Of a stretch of 64,000 nt of DNA, positions 33,965-44,694 are shown piece by piece. The notes below the pieces were generated by a model that saw only the letters and a list, made by a program, of their open reading frames with translations, searched no databases and was not told the DNA's origin. A program made the translations under genes and the position numbers. Source of the DNA: Strigamia acuminata (taxonomy: Eukaryota; Arthropoda; Chilopoda; Geophilomorpha; Linotaeniidae). Positions within the stretch are counted from its first letter, which is position 1; every line of letters starts with the position of its first letter. The stretch spans positions 44,462,581-44,526,580 of the forward strand of contig OX442314.1 in NCBI GenBank assembly GCA_949358305.1, in the 5' to 3' direction.

Positions 33965-34868
33965 CAGTGTTGTATCTCGTTCACTAAATCGCGAACTAGT
34001 TCTAGTTCTCGTTCATCACCATTTTCAATATTCTGAACTAGTTCTAGTTCTCGTTCACCCCAAAATCTCAAAGCGAAGTAAGTTCTAGTTCAGTTCTATT
34101 TTCGATAATTATTTTCTGAATTCAAAGTTTTATTTATACCATTTTCTACTTGAATAAGACATTTATTTACTGTAACAAAATGTAAAATAATTAAATATTT
34201 AAATTTATCATTGAAAGAATCAAATTCTCGAAATTTTCGTCAGATAATAAGCTGCGCCTAGGAATTGCGACTAAGCTGGCTCGGCTGAAAAGCCTCTCTA
34301 CGGGGGCTGATGATGCAATTGCCGTGTTGTGTTTTCGGAATACTTTCATTACTAGAGGAAAATTATTAAGAGATGACACTTCCGAACTCCGATTATTTAA
34401 GTAGCTACTCAATTCGTCCTCAACCGCATCGGTCTCAGTATTTATACTTTCATTCGAGAAATAATCAAGACAATTGTCCGGTTCTAGGTCTTGACTTATA
34501 GATTGGTTCGGTAATGTTAGTGAAGGTGCATTGAACTGGTTCATTGCGTTCGAAAGAAGTTCTCTGCACTTAGCTCGTTTGATTAGGTTAGTTTCCCAAA
34601 TTAGTTTGTACTTTGGTAATGAGCACGTTGCAAGAATGTACTCACAACAATTACGCTTTATCTGTCCCTCGGAATCGATGTAATTGAACAAATGATCGTA
34701 TCGCTTAGTCAGTCCTTTCGAAACAGCTGCAACAAGATGTAAAATTACATCATTGGAATGTAAAGAATTCTGCAAATTTAAAAGATTAACTTGGATGCCT
34801 TTTAAAGTGGGCAACAGCATTCCTAAATACGCATTTTCCCCTTGCATTAGATCTGGCAGTCTTACCAC
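33965..34868 (-). mobile_element. hAT-type DNA transposon remnant
   Basis: A 225-codon minus-strand frame (34191-34868) carries the hAT C-terminal dimerisation region: FPLVMKVFRKHNTAIASSAP followed by VERLFSRAS and a downstream ENFENLILSMINLN. On the 3' side, CAGTGTTGTATCTCGTTCACT at 33965 looks like a hAT terminal repeat, followed by two copies of GAACTAGTTCTAGTTCTCG (33993 and 34035, period 42). The DDE core and the opposite terminus are missing, cut by the SF3 helicase repeat near 34900. Confidence 0.75.
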
Positions 34869-34919
34869 ATTTGTTACATTGTTTGTCCTTTGATTATCTT
34901 AACCACACCGGAAACAATG

Positions 34920-35743
34920 GTTTTTCCGTTACAACTCACTTAGAACCGTTCAACAGATTGAAACACTCAAGGCAGAACGAGTGAAACGAATTCTCCGACG
35001 AGTATGCAATCACCTCCAGGACATGGGTGGACAAGGTTGTGCACTGCTTTGCCAACATTTACACCACCGACCCGATCTGAAACGGAAGAACTTGTACCTT
35101 TACGATGGACCTGAAGTGGGAAAGTCATATAAGAGATGTTAGATGCTCTAACAACTTTCATTCCTTTCCTCGACGAAAACGAGTTTGCCTTCAGTGATCT
35201 GAATGACTACTCGCAAACGATCTACGCGCCCGACTGTCCAGAAAATGCCCTGGACTCCGTTCATCTGCTCAGAGTTGATTATCCGTGTGTGCTGGCTGCC
35301 CTTGACCAACCTCTGCCATCCTTATTTTTTTTTATATATAACTTATTTGTATTAATTTCATATTATTGTTCAATTGTAACATTATTTTTTTTGTTTTTAT
35401 TTCATGTATCATTTGCAATAGTTTTGGTTATATTTCGGCCAGTCTGGGCAAGGTGATTCCCATCACCTAAATGTTATTACACTTTGGTGCTGTTGTCTTT
35501 GTGTAACCGCATTGGATGGTGTGTGTGGCTCCTTGTCCCTTCCTTTTCGGGGGGAGTTGTGACTGCTGGGCCACCCAAGGGTAACCCTTGTCACTGCCAC
35601 ACACCGCCCAGTGGCCCTAAGGTCACCCCTCTTTGTGTAATTATGATTCTTTTCTCGTTTTTAGATGCACTCAAGAACGTGTGGCAGGATCATTCCTGTT
35701 ATTGAATTACTGGAAGAGCAATTTAGATTTATTCACCTTATAG
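34920..35743 (+). repeat. SF3 helicase-derived repeat, copy 3 (left part)
   Basis: Contains the Walker A neighbourhood in decayed form (LYDGPEVGKS-like in one frame near 35095-35125, where GAPGVGKT is read in copy 4), the AFSDLNDYS segment and the TTTTTAG acceptor-like site near 35664. BEL-2 inserted at 35743, and the repeat resumes at 41905. Confidence 0.55.
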
Positions 35744-36321
35744 TGTGAAAATCGAGTGATTTTACGCGTGATATAAACTATTATTTGAATTGCTATTCTC
35801 ATTTTTGAATTGTTGTTATCTTTTATATTTCAATGTGTTGATTTGTCTTGTGGTTTTAGTTGTTATTTGTGTTTCATTTACATTGCTTTATCATTGTATA
35901 TTTTTATTGATAATTTACCATTTTATTAGATTGAATAGTTTAATATTGTTGTAATATTTCTTATTTTAATGCTTCAATATATTTGTATTTCTTATTTGAG
36001 TGTTCGACCTGTTCCTCATTTGTAGTACCTTGCCCTGTTAATCCCTTAATTGGTGTGGGTTTTTCCTACCTCTTGAGCGCCGTCTCATTGGCGCTCTGAA
36101 CGCGTCATCCACATTCCTCTACCCCTTTTCCCATTGTGTTGAAAATAGAATAAACTTTTAGTGTACTTTTTACCTCTAAAACGTGTGGTTGTGCTTTTAC
36201 TTTGCTCCAACGCCATCTTTGAATTTCAACACAACCTCAACTTTATCCATCATTTGTATCCAGGAACTTTTAGAAACTTGTTGCTAAGTTTGTATTATTT
36301 TTATCTTATGCAAATTTAACA
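35744..36321 (+). repeat. BEL-2 5' LTR
   Basis: 578 bp, TGTGAAAATC ... AAATTTAACA. Contains GAATAAAC near 36148, a possible poly(A) signal. Confidence 0.95.
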
Positions 36322-36322
36322 T

Positions 36323-36340
36323 TGGTGCCGAAACCCGGGA
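36323..36340 (+). other. BEL-2 primer-binding site, tRNA-Phe
   Basis: TGGTGCCGAAACCCGGGA is an exact complement of the 3' terminal 18 bases, including CCA, of animal cytosolic tRNA-Phe as I know it. It begins one base after the LTR. Confidence 0.85.
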
Positions 36341-36376
36341 GCTACTTAATTTCCCATCTAATCCAAATTATTCAAA

Positions 36377-39300
36377 ATGGTGAGAGTATTTGAGCTGAAG
36401 AACAGGGCGTTCCGAGCGGCCATATTGGTCACCGAGACGCTCTTAACCACAATAACCGCCGCGCTGACCGGACGAGCAGCGATACCGCAAGCCACGATTG
36501 AACTGTGGATGCAGCAGCTCGAGCAGAAACACAAACGAGCTCAAACAACGTTCGACGCCACCTTGGATCAAGCCAAATCTGATCAGGAAATCGACACCAC
36601 GGTGCAGGCACTCGACGCGTTGGAGGACCGTTTGGCAGCAGCAAGAGCGGAGTTAGCAAGGTACATTCAAACATATTTTCCACCTTTACCGCCCCAAAAC
36701 TTGCGACCGGACGCGGAGGCGCAACCGACGGCGAACATCGACGCACTAGCGGCGGCCATTACCGCAGCAGTGTCGGCGGCGACGCCACGAGTGACCCCAA
36801 CAAACGGCCAGCCATTCATCAAACGCAAACCGCTGGAGATTCCCAAATTCGACGGGCGCAAACCTGAGGAGTGGGGAGGATTTTGGAAAACATTTTCCAT
36901 TCAGGTTGGCGACGACGAGCAACTGGATGCAACACATAAACTGTTGCATTTGAGGACATATTTGGTAGGAGACGCGTTAGATGACATCAAAGCGTTGGAG
37001 ATTACAGCTGGCAATTATAATACTGCGGTCACACGCCTACAAAAAAAATATGGCGACAAGATCGTGCTTGAAAACAAATATTTGTCAAATTTAATTAACC
37101 TACCTTTAGTCAACAGCGATCGAGATAGGATGGGGCTCCAGAAACTGCACAGACACGTAGAAATCAACATCGAGAATTTGGCGAACATCGAGGTACCATT
37201 GGCCGAAATTCAGCGTACCATTTTCCCCGTGCTGTCGTCCGCCATACCACGCAACGTGATTATGGAGTACGACAAAGACTGCGACGGAGAGAGGTCGGTA
37301 ACGAGGCTAATGGATTGGCTGAGCAGTTACATCGCTAAACACGCCAAATACGACATGATGAAAACTCAAACAAAACCTGATGCAGCAACAAACAAATCGT
37401 CATTCACGGATAACGCCCACAACAATAAGGGAAAATTCAAACGAAAAGAAAAGGAGCCTCGATCTGGATCAGCGTCACAACTTTCGGTAATAATAATAAA
37501 ATGCCAATTTTGTGATTCCACAGAACACAACCGAAAGCGATGTCCACTCTCGATGGAAGAGAGACGTAAAAAGTTGCAAAAAAAGGGAATTTGCTTGCGA
37601 TGCTTGGGAAAAGCACCCCACAAAACTGAGGAGTGCAGGACTCGCATGAAATGCTACAGCTGCGAGGGAGCGCACCACACACACGTGTGCGACACGCCAA
37701 AATCTACGGAGGTCGTCGAGGGAGTCACCCATTCGAACTCAGTAGTCACCACCTGTCCTCCCAAGTCCGAATTTTTGATGGTCCAGATGGTGAAAATGGC
37801 CGGACCAAAACTGTCGACGTCGGGAGTGTGTTATATCGACGGGGGAGCTCAACGCACATTCATACGGTCCGAATTGGTAAAAAAACTGAACTTAAAAATT
37901 TTAGGGACAGAAACCATCAACTTGGCCGTGTTTGGACAAGAGCCGAAGTCAGAAATACGCAACAGAGTCGAATTAACTCTCAGCCCCGCCAATTCGAAGT
38001 CACCAGCTGTCACAATCGAGGCCATTGAAACTGCCCACGTCACGTCCACGCCCGGAGAGCAGCCAAATGCGCAACTTAAAGCCGAACTACATCGAAGAAA
38101 AATCGAGGTGGCCTGTAAACAAGTCGCATTGCATTCGAAGGAAGTGGACCTATTAATTGGAGTAGACCATTACTGGCGTGTAATGACAGGCCAAACGGAA
38201 TTTTTGGAGGAGAATTTGATTGCAGTAAAGACCAAATTCGGTTGGACACTGCACGGACAGACCACGAATGGGACAAGAGTCATTGCTGCGCCGGTAAGAA
38301 TTAACAAAATTACGCTTACCCCATCGACAGATGACCTTTTACGCCGGATGTGGGAACTGGAACCGATTGGAGTGCGCCACGAGTCGGTCGAAGACAGCGA
38401 CGACGCTGAAACGCTGCAGAAGTTCGAAAAAACTATCAAATGGACGGGTTCAAAGTATTCCGTGGAACTGCCGTGGATCGTGGACACCAACGAGCTCGAC
38501 GACAATTATCGAGGAGCAGAACAACGCATCATGTCGCTGATTCGTCGCTTCCGAAAACAACCAAACCTCTACTTAGAATATAAAAAGGTTATCGACGAGC
38601 AGTTGAAAATGGGAATTGTCGAAGAAATTCCGAACCAAACTTCGACAGGGCCGGTCTACTACATGCCACATAGTCCAGTGATCAAAGAGGAACGAATTAC
38701 CACAAAGTTGCGAGTCGTATTTGATGCATCATCACACCGAAAAGGCCACCTTTCCTTGAACGATTGCCTATCAAAAGGTATAAACTTTCTACCTTCACTA
38801 ATTTTCGTATTGTTAGGATTTCGTCTTGGGAGAGTGGCCATGATGGGTGACATTAAAAAGGCATTTCACATGATCGAGATCGCTCTAAAGGACCGCGACG
38901 CAACGAGATTTTTCTGGATTGATGAGTGCTGGGACGGTATAGGAAAGGCATTGTTAAAAGTATTGCGACAAACTCGAGTGTTATTTGGCGCCACACCAAG
39001 CCCATTTTTGTTGAGCGCCACCATTCGACATCACTTGCGCAAATACGAGAAGAAATATCCAGAAACTGTAAAACTGTTGTTAAAGTGCCTGTACGTGGAC
39101 GACTTCATCTCATCCCTCAAAACCGTCGCTCAAGCACTGGTAACATTTCGCCAGTCTAACCTGATTTTTACAGAAGCCGGCATGGAACTCGCCAAGTGGC
39201 AAACCAACTCACCGGAACTCAGAGCCAAATTTCGCGAGGAATGCCCCTCTGACACACTGCTGACATCAGATGAAGATACAAAAGTGCTGGGAATCAGATG

Positions 39301-41326
39301 GAATCCAAACTCGGACGAATTGGGACTGGCGGTGGAGAAAACTTGCTCACCTTACCAAAAAGCGACAAAGAGGGAGTGTCGTGTAGCTCCTGTCAAACCA
39401 CTTACGCTGCCACGACTCGAACTCATGGGAGCACTGGTTGCTGTACGCCTCGCCGATCAAATCAAGGAACTGGTGACGCCAAACGAGATATTTTTTTGGA
39501 CGGATTCGCAGATTTGTCTGCATTGGATAAAAAACACGTCCAAACGACCGCCAACCTTCGTGCACAATCGGGTACTGGAGATAAGAGAGAAGTCAAGAGT
39601 AGACGAGTGGAGACACGTGCCAGGCGTCGAAAATCCTGCCGACCGCCTGACAAGAGGAATGGACGCAGAGGCGATGATTGTCGAGCGACTTTGGTGGAAG
39701 GGACCAGACTGGCTGCGCGGAAGTCGTCAGGATTGGCCAAACCTACCGACAGAGACGGTCGAAGAACCGGACGAGATGACTGAAATCCACGTCGAGGCGG
39801 TACAGACGACAATAACTAATGTTTTTCCGTTTGCCAAGTTTGGATCGCTTTCAAAGGCTATCCGAACGTTGGCATGGGTTTTCAGATTCGCTGACAACGC
39901 TGGGAAGCGACAACAAGACGCCAACCAGCGAGGTCGAGGTCCATTGGTCGCAACTGAGTTGAAACGCGCGAGATTCGGCCTAATTCGAATCGCGCAAGCA
40001 GAGGTTTATGGCCAGGAAATAAACCAATTGAGGGATGGAAAACAAATTCAGAGGGATTCGAAATTGCGAGACCTGAATCCACAGCTGAACGATATGGGGT
40101 TGATTGAACTGCAAACTCGACTGCAAAAATCACGAGATTTGCACACAGCTGTGCAACCTTTGATTTTACCTCCAAACCATAAACTCACGAAATTAATTTT
40201 ACAACACTCTCATTTACAGGTCCTTCATTGCGGATTGACAGCCACATTGTCGAAATTTCGAGACTTATACTGGACACCATCCGCAAGGAGGACCTTAAAA
40301 TCGATTTTGGACAAATGCGTCGTCTGCAAAAAGATTCAAGGACGGTTGATGCGAGAAGTGCCAGGCCCCCTCCCAGCAGACAGGACGACTAAGTGCCAAC
40401 CATTCGCGGTTACTGGGGTCGATTTTGCTGGACCGATAATAATAAAGGGACGAACAACCAAAGCTTACATAGCCCTTTTCACGTGTGCAACCATTCGAGC
40501 GGTCCATTTGGAACTGGTTCCCTCATTGTCAACAACAGACTTTTTGGGAGCTTTTGAACGATTCATCAGTCGTAGAGGCCTCCCAAAGACGATGTACAGC
40601 GACAACGGGTCCACCTTTCGCCGCGCTCATTTAGAACTTTCATCTCTTTTACGCTCCACCAAAGACGAGGCGTTCCAAAATTATCTGGCTCAAAAGGGAA
40701 TAGAGTGGAAGTTCATCGTGGAAAATGCACCATGGTGGGGAGGGTTTTGGGAGAGGATGGTACAGACAGTTAAACGTTGCTTGAAAAAAGTAATCGGATC
40801 TGCACACCTCAACTTTTATCAATTTGGAACTTTCTTGGCACAGACGGAAGCGGTCATCAACCGTAGGCCCATCACATACGTGTACGAGAAGCCAAGCGAA
40901 GCCGAACCACTTACTCCAGCACATTTCTTGACGGGAATCATGCAAACGCACTTGCCGGATTCAGGGTCGACTGAAATACTCGAACCGACTCAAAAGGAAT
41001 TCGTTCGACAGTGGCAATATCAACAACGCATGTTGTCAACATTTTGGTCACGCTGGTCCCGTGAATATTTAAAGGACCTGAAGGTGCAAACGGGAAAATC
41101 AGACAAACGTGAGCTGCAAATTGACGACGTTGTGATAATTGAGGAGCAATTTAAACCCCGTTTGAAATGGAAGATGGGGAGAGTGGTCGAAGTCAGACGA
41201 GGTCGCGATGACAAAGTTAGGTCATGTGAACTCGTGCTCGCGGATGGGGGAAAATTACGTCGACCAGTTCAACGTCTCGTGCGTTTGGAAGTGGGGTCAG
41301 ACATCCCCTCCCCGCCGGCAGTGTGA
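36377..41326 (+). CDS. BEL-2 gag-pol polyprotein with RNase H deletion
   Basis: 1649 residues, no stop. In order: a gag-like region with conserved RKPLEIPKFDGRKPEEWGGFW (near 155-175 in part); CCHC knuckles at about 375-437 (CQFCDSTEHNRKRC, CYSCEGAHHTHVC); protease motif YIDGGAQRTF near 486; reverse transcriptase with YVDD near 907; the later half of RNase H ([12 protein letters not shown]) near 1040; then integrase with HHCC (HSHLQVLHC ... CVVCKK, about 1277-1318) and acidic residues in GVDFAGP, YSDNGSTF and WWGGFWERM. The stop overlaps the first bases of the 3' LTR. Between TKRE and CRVAPVK the part that in BEL-1 carries [11 protein letters not shown] is missing in frame, so the first RNase H catalytic Asp is lost. 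Copying may depend on another element. Confidence 0.92.
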   Translation: MVRVFELKNRAFRAAILVTETLLTTITAALTGRAAIPQATIELWMQQLEQKHKRAQTTFDATLDQAKSDQEIDTTVQALDALEDRLAAARAELARYIQTYFPPLPPQNLRPDAEAQPTANIDALAAAITAAVSAATPRVTPTNGQPFIKRKPLEIPKFDGRKPEEWGGFWKTFSIQVGDDEQLDATHKLLHLRTYLVGDALDDIKALEITAGNYNTAVTRLQKKYGDKIVLENKYLSNLINLPLVNSDRDRMGLQKLHRHVEINIENLANIEVPLAEIQRTIFPVLSSAIPRNVIMEYDKDCDGERSVTRLMDWLSSYIAKHAKYDMMKTQTKPDAATNKSSFTDNAHNNKGKFKRKEKEPRSGSASQLSVIIIKCQFCDSTEHNRKRCPLSMEERRKKLQKKGICLRCLGKAPHKTEECRTRMKCYSCEGAHHTHVCDTPKSTEVVEGVTHSNSVVTTCPPKSEFLMVQMVKMAGPKLSTSGVCYIDGGAQRTFIRSELVKKLNLKILGTETINLAVFGQEPKSEIRNRVELTLSPANSKSPAVTIEAIETAHVTSTPGEQPNAQLKAELHRRKIEVACKQVALHSKEVDLLIGVDHYWRVMTGQTEFLEENLIAVKTKFGWTLHGQTTNGTRVIAAPVRINKITLTPSTDDLLRRMWELEPIGVRHESVEDSDDAETLQKFEKTIKWTGSKYSVELPWIVDTNELDDNYRGAEQRIMSLIRRFRKQPNLYLEYKKVIDEQLKMGIVEEIPNQTSTGPVYYMPHSPVIKEERITTKLRVVFDASSHRKGHLSLNDCLSKGINFLPSLIFVLLGFRLGRVAMMGDIKKAFHMIEIALKDRDATRFFWIDECWDGIGKALLKVLRQTRVLFGATPSPFLLSATIRHHLRKYEKKYPETVKLLLKCLYVDDFISSLKTVAQALVTFRQSNLIFTEAGMELAKWQTNSPELRAKFREECPSDTLLTSDEDTKVLGIRWNPNSDELGLAVEKTCSPYQKATKRECRVAPVKPLTLPRLELMGALVAVRLADQIKELVTPNEIFFWTDSQICLHWIKNTSKRPPTFVHNRVLEIREKSRVDEWRHVPGVENPADRLTRGMDAEAMIVERLWWKGPDWLRGSRQDWPNLPTETVEEPDEMTEIHVEAVQTTITNVFPFAKFGSLSKAIRTLAWVFRFADNAGKRQQDANQRGRGPLVATELKRARFGLIRIAQAEVYGQEINQLRDGKQIQRDSKLRDLNPQLNDMGLIELQTRLQKSRDLHTAVQPLILPPNHKLTKLILQHSHLQVLHCGLTATLSKFRDLYWTPSARRTLKSILDKCVVCKKIQGRLMREVPGPLPADRTTKCQPFAVTGVDFAGPIIIKGRTTKAYIALFTCATIRAVHLELVPSLSTTDFLGAFERFISRRGLPKTMYSDNGSTFRRAHLELSSLLRSTKDEAFQNYLAQKGIEWKFIVENAPWWGGFWERMVQTVKRCLKKVIGSAHLNFYQFGTFLAQTEAVINRRPITYVYEKPSEAEPLTPAHFLTGIMQTHLPDSGSTEILEPTQKEFVRQWQYQQRMLSTFWSRWSREYLKDLKVQTGKSDKRELQIDDVVIIEEQFKPRLKWKMGRVVEVRRGRDDKVRSCELVLADGGKLRRPVQRLVRLEVGSDIPSPPAV

Positions 41327-41899
41327 AAATCGAGTGATTTTACGCGTGATATAAACTATTATTTGAATTGCTATTCTCATTTTTGAATTGTTGTTATCTT
41401 TTATATTTCAATGTGTTGATTTGTCTTGTGGTTTTAGTTGTTATTTGTGTTTCATTTACATTGCTTTATCATTGTATATTTTTATTGATAATTTACCATT
41501 TTATTAGATTGAATAGTTTAATATTGTTGTAATATTTCTTATTTTAATGCTTCAATATATTTGTATTTCTTATTTGAGTGTTCGACCTGTTCCTCATTTG
41601 TAGTACCTTGCCCTGTTAATCCCTTAATTGGTGTGGGTTTTTCCTACCTCTTGAGCGCCGTCTCATTGGCGCTCTGAACGCGTCATCCACATTCCTCTAC
41701 CCCTTTTCCCATTGTGTTGAAAATAGAATAAACTTTTAGTGTACTTTTTACCTCTAAAACGTGTGGTTGTGCTTTTACTTTGCTCCAACGCCATCTTTGA
41801 ATTTCAACACAACCTCAACTTTATCCATCATTTGTATCCAGGAACTTTTAGAAACTTGTTGCTAAGTTTGTATTATTTTTATCTTATGCAAATTTAACA
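41322..41899 (+). repeat. BEL-2 3' LTR
   Basis: 578 bp. I found no difference from the 5' LTR on reading both through. Confidence 0.95.
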
Positions 41900-41904
41900 T
41901 ATAG

Positions 41905-42200
41905 AAGTCCCAACTGCCGTCTGTCCTAATGGCAAACACACTAATTCGGATTGTAAGTGTAAACGCGGGATTATTCATCAAGAACTTAGAAATTTATATC
42001 TCAATTTGAGATGATTAAAACCTCCTTCGTATGATTTTTTTTCCATTCCATACCATATGCAGTAAGTTATAATGATTTTAGTATCTATTTCATTAAATTT
42101 GTGGTATTATGTTTCTTTTCTCATTTCAGATTCGCTGAAGAAACGTGTGGCAACATAATTCCCGTTTTTGAATTACGAGGAAATAAAATTTAGATTTATT
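41905..42200 (+). repeat. SF3 helicase-derived repeat, copy 3 (right part)
   Basis: Continues the sequence broken by BEL-2 (AAGTCCCAACTGCCGTCTGTCC). A homologous version at 42130-42260, after a TTTCAG acceptor-like site, includes a CPHCNTP segment in one frame, which may be the C-terminus of the ancestral protein. Confidence 0.5.
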
Positions 42201-42404
42201 AACCTTACAGAAGTCCCAACTACAGTCTGCCCTCATTGTAATACTCCAATCAGATATACAATTTCGGAGTCTTAATTGGAGCACCCCAAATCCAGCAATA
42301 AGAAAGAAAAAATTTATTTACTTATATAGTATAATACATCTGTTGCTAACGCATGTTTCTTATGTTTGAATAAACTTTTTTTGACGATTATCTTTTCTTT
42401 TTTT
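42201..42404 (+). repeat. Tail of the SF3-associated repeat
   Basis: GTCCCAACTACAGTCTGCCC ... CCAGCAATAAGAAAGAAAAAATTTATTTAC ... ATGTTTCTTATGTTTGAATAAA matches 3205-3415. The AATAAA may be an ancestral poly(A) site. Confidence 0.55.
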
Positions 42405-42960
42405 GTTAAGACCACTATTGGTGGTTGTGGGTGATGAGGCATCGGCTCGCTAGATACCACTCAACCACAATCAACGCCCGAAGGCGCGCCAGGGCCTTGA
42501 AACATTCTGGGTGATGGACTTCTATGCAATCACCTGCCGAACGTGGGTGGACAAGGTTGTGAACTTCTTTGCCAATATTGACACCACTGACCCCAACCTG
42601 AAACAAAAGAGCTTGTACCTTTAAGGTGCACCTGGAGTGGGAAAAACCAATATACGTAACAGAGATGTCAGCTCAAACGCTCTAACAACTTTCATTCCTT
42701 CCCTCGGCGAGAACGAGTTTGCCTTCACTGGTCTGAATGACTACCCTGAGGCAATCTATGTGCCCGACTGTCCGAAAAAAAAGTCCTAGACTGCAACATC
42801 AAGCGCCAGGTCATGTTACGCCTCTTGCAAGGCAAACAAATATCAATTTCGACCAAACACATGGGCCGAGCAAATGTGTAAAAATCCATGCTATTTATCA
42901 TCTGCTCGAACTATACTGTCCACCAACAAGGGCGACTTTAAGCGCCGCCTTAATATAATC
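42405..42960 (+). pseudogene. SF3 helicase-like pseudogene, copy 4 (best preserved)
   Basis: Two well-preserved coding islands. At 42625-42648 one frame reads GAPGVGKT, a Walker A motif, preceded by LKQKSLYL and a stop. At 42795-42914 one frame reads MLRLLQGKQISISTKH, a B'-like segment, and after one stop MLFIICSNY, a Walker C/sensor-like segment. This order and spacing fits SF3 helicases of Rep/NS1-type DNA replicons and viruses. Stops and frameshifts break it, so no working protein is made. Source unknown: an endogenised DNA-virus-like element or a transposon replicase. Confidence 0.6.
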
Positions 42961-43989
42961 GAGACCACCTCGGCTTGGCGGAACTGACTTTGGAACCTTG
43001 CGCAGAAAACACACTGACACCGGTGTCAGACGAAGCTGAGACAATCATCCAGTGGCTGAGGACATTCATACATTCTAATCACATTCCACTACATCACTAT
43101 AGTTACTTTCATTCAGCAAAGCTCATCAAATATTGTTCCTATTTAACATGTTTTGGCTAATTGTATTATCACTCATTAATTTAGGGTTGAACACTATAGA
43201 AAGTAAGAGAATCAATTGTTTGGTTGTTGTCAAGTTCAAGTGACAGTTTAGTTTATCGTTTTTAATTATTTTTAACATTTTGGTGGGGAAAGAACCATAT
43301 CGACTGGTCAAAGTGCTATTGGCAGATCATTTGTGTTTATTATTTATGTTTTGGTGTTCACACAACATAAATTTTACATTACAAAGTCAAGGCAACAAAC
43401 AGTGAGCCACAACAAGAAGCTAATCAGATCACCAGATTTTACTCATTTATAAAATTATTTACAGCTTATTTGCCATGGTGTGTTCACAATTTCAGTTTAC
43501 TCAACAATTCAAAACAGCTGTTTGGTATAAAAATACATTTATTTATATTTAAAAAATATTAATTTGTTATTAATTATTATTTCCTAACTTAAAGGAATAA
43601 TTTACAGCGGCATATATGTTGTTTCAACGGCCATAGAAGCAGTGCTTCTGAACTTCGCATATACCGTACACAATTTTACCTTACTGTTAGTTATTTACCG
43701 ATTTTTTTATGCGTAAAGCCTCATTTCGATATTTCTATTTGAGTTTTTGATAAGTTCGGACACATTTTGTGTTCATTTGTGATAATTATTTAATCTTAAT
43801 TCCATATTTTTCTAACTTCTTTTTTTATTGCCTACTTCTTGCTTTTTGAATTTCAATTAAGAGTGTGATGACTATTCCACCATTTTTTTTTCTCGTCCCT
43901 AGGAAATATTTTGGAATAAATTCAAGTAATAATTTGCCACACGAAATTGGTTCATTTTTGGTTGTCTAAATTTATTAAAAACCAGCCGC
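42961..43989. other. AT-rich intergenic, no gene seen
   Basis: No open frame with domain motifs and no repeat noticed. Confidence 0.45.
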
Positions 43990-44227
43990 AATACAACTTC
44001 ATACAAATGCCTCATTCATCAAGATGTGTGGGCTGACAATGCAATGAGAAATGTAATTGCCACATTCATGTGGGCTTACAATACACAAGTATTATTAAAT
44101 TATTAGAAAAAATATCTGAAATGTGAAAATGACCAGAGCTCTCTTCTGGTTCAACTGAGACAAATCATGTGCTCAGTTTATCCATGGGTGACCACGTGGA
44201 GGTAGAGAGTTGGATTTTACACCCCCT
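43990..44227 (+). repeat. Minisatellite plus hairpin element H, copy 3
   Basis: Minisatellite words AATTGCCACATTCATGTGGGC and AATGCAATGAGAAATG, then hairpin H at 44131-44227 with ACCAGA/TCTGGT intact. GGGGTG is changed to TGGGTG. Confidence 0.5.
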
Positions 44228-44571
44228 TAATAAAAACAGTAACTTATTTCTACTTGCATCGTCCAAGAAATTCAATCACTCACTCAATCCTGACATGAAA
44301 ATATTACATTCGTGTATCTCTGCTCAGGCATGCAGAGACCGCTGTGAAAATAATGTTCGTGTCAGACGAAGCCGCGGAGTTTTCCGCGTTTTTACAACAA
44401 TTTTTGTTTTACAAATTATTAAAAAATGTTGATTCTAGCAAGCTGAAACGTACAAGGTACCTGAAAACCGAATCCAAAATTAATAAACGTCAATTTTAAA
44501 TTAAAACCTTGACCGCAACAACGTGACCCATCGTAGCGAGGCGCCGACATGAAAACGAACAAATAAAATCT

Positions 44572-44632
44572 ACGGGGTTTACATGCGAAAGACACGGTTT
44601 ATTGTTCGAGATAGAATAAATCCTTTCACGTT
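44572..44632 (+). repeat. Repeat B, copy 4 (diverged)
   Basis: CTACGGGGTTTACATGCG ... TTGTTCGAGATAGAATAAATCC parallels CTACGGGGTTTACACATGC ... TTCTCGACAGAACGAATCTT at 28598. In copies 1, 2 and 4 it lies 400-900 bp after hairpin H, so H and B may be the two ends of one element. Confidence 0.45.
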
Positions 44633-44694
44633 ATTTTTAATAGATACGGAGGCTGACATGGTCTGATGACTCAAATTGGCATTACTTAACACTA

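Larger units (their letters stand above)
35744..41899 (+). mobile_element. BEL/Pao LTR retrotransposon BEL-2, very young
   Basis: 6156 bp, with two 578-bp LTRs that look identical by eye, a 5-bp target duplication TATAG (35739-35743 and 41900-41904), a perfect tRNA-Phe primer site and one long ORF. It interrupts an SF3 helicase repeat. The same family as BEL-1 by primer site, gag start and protein similarity, but the LTR sequences differ. The ORF lacks about 110 residues around the RNase H start found in BEL-1. Confidence 0.95.
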
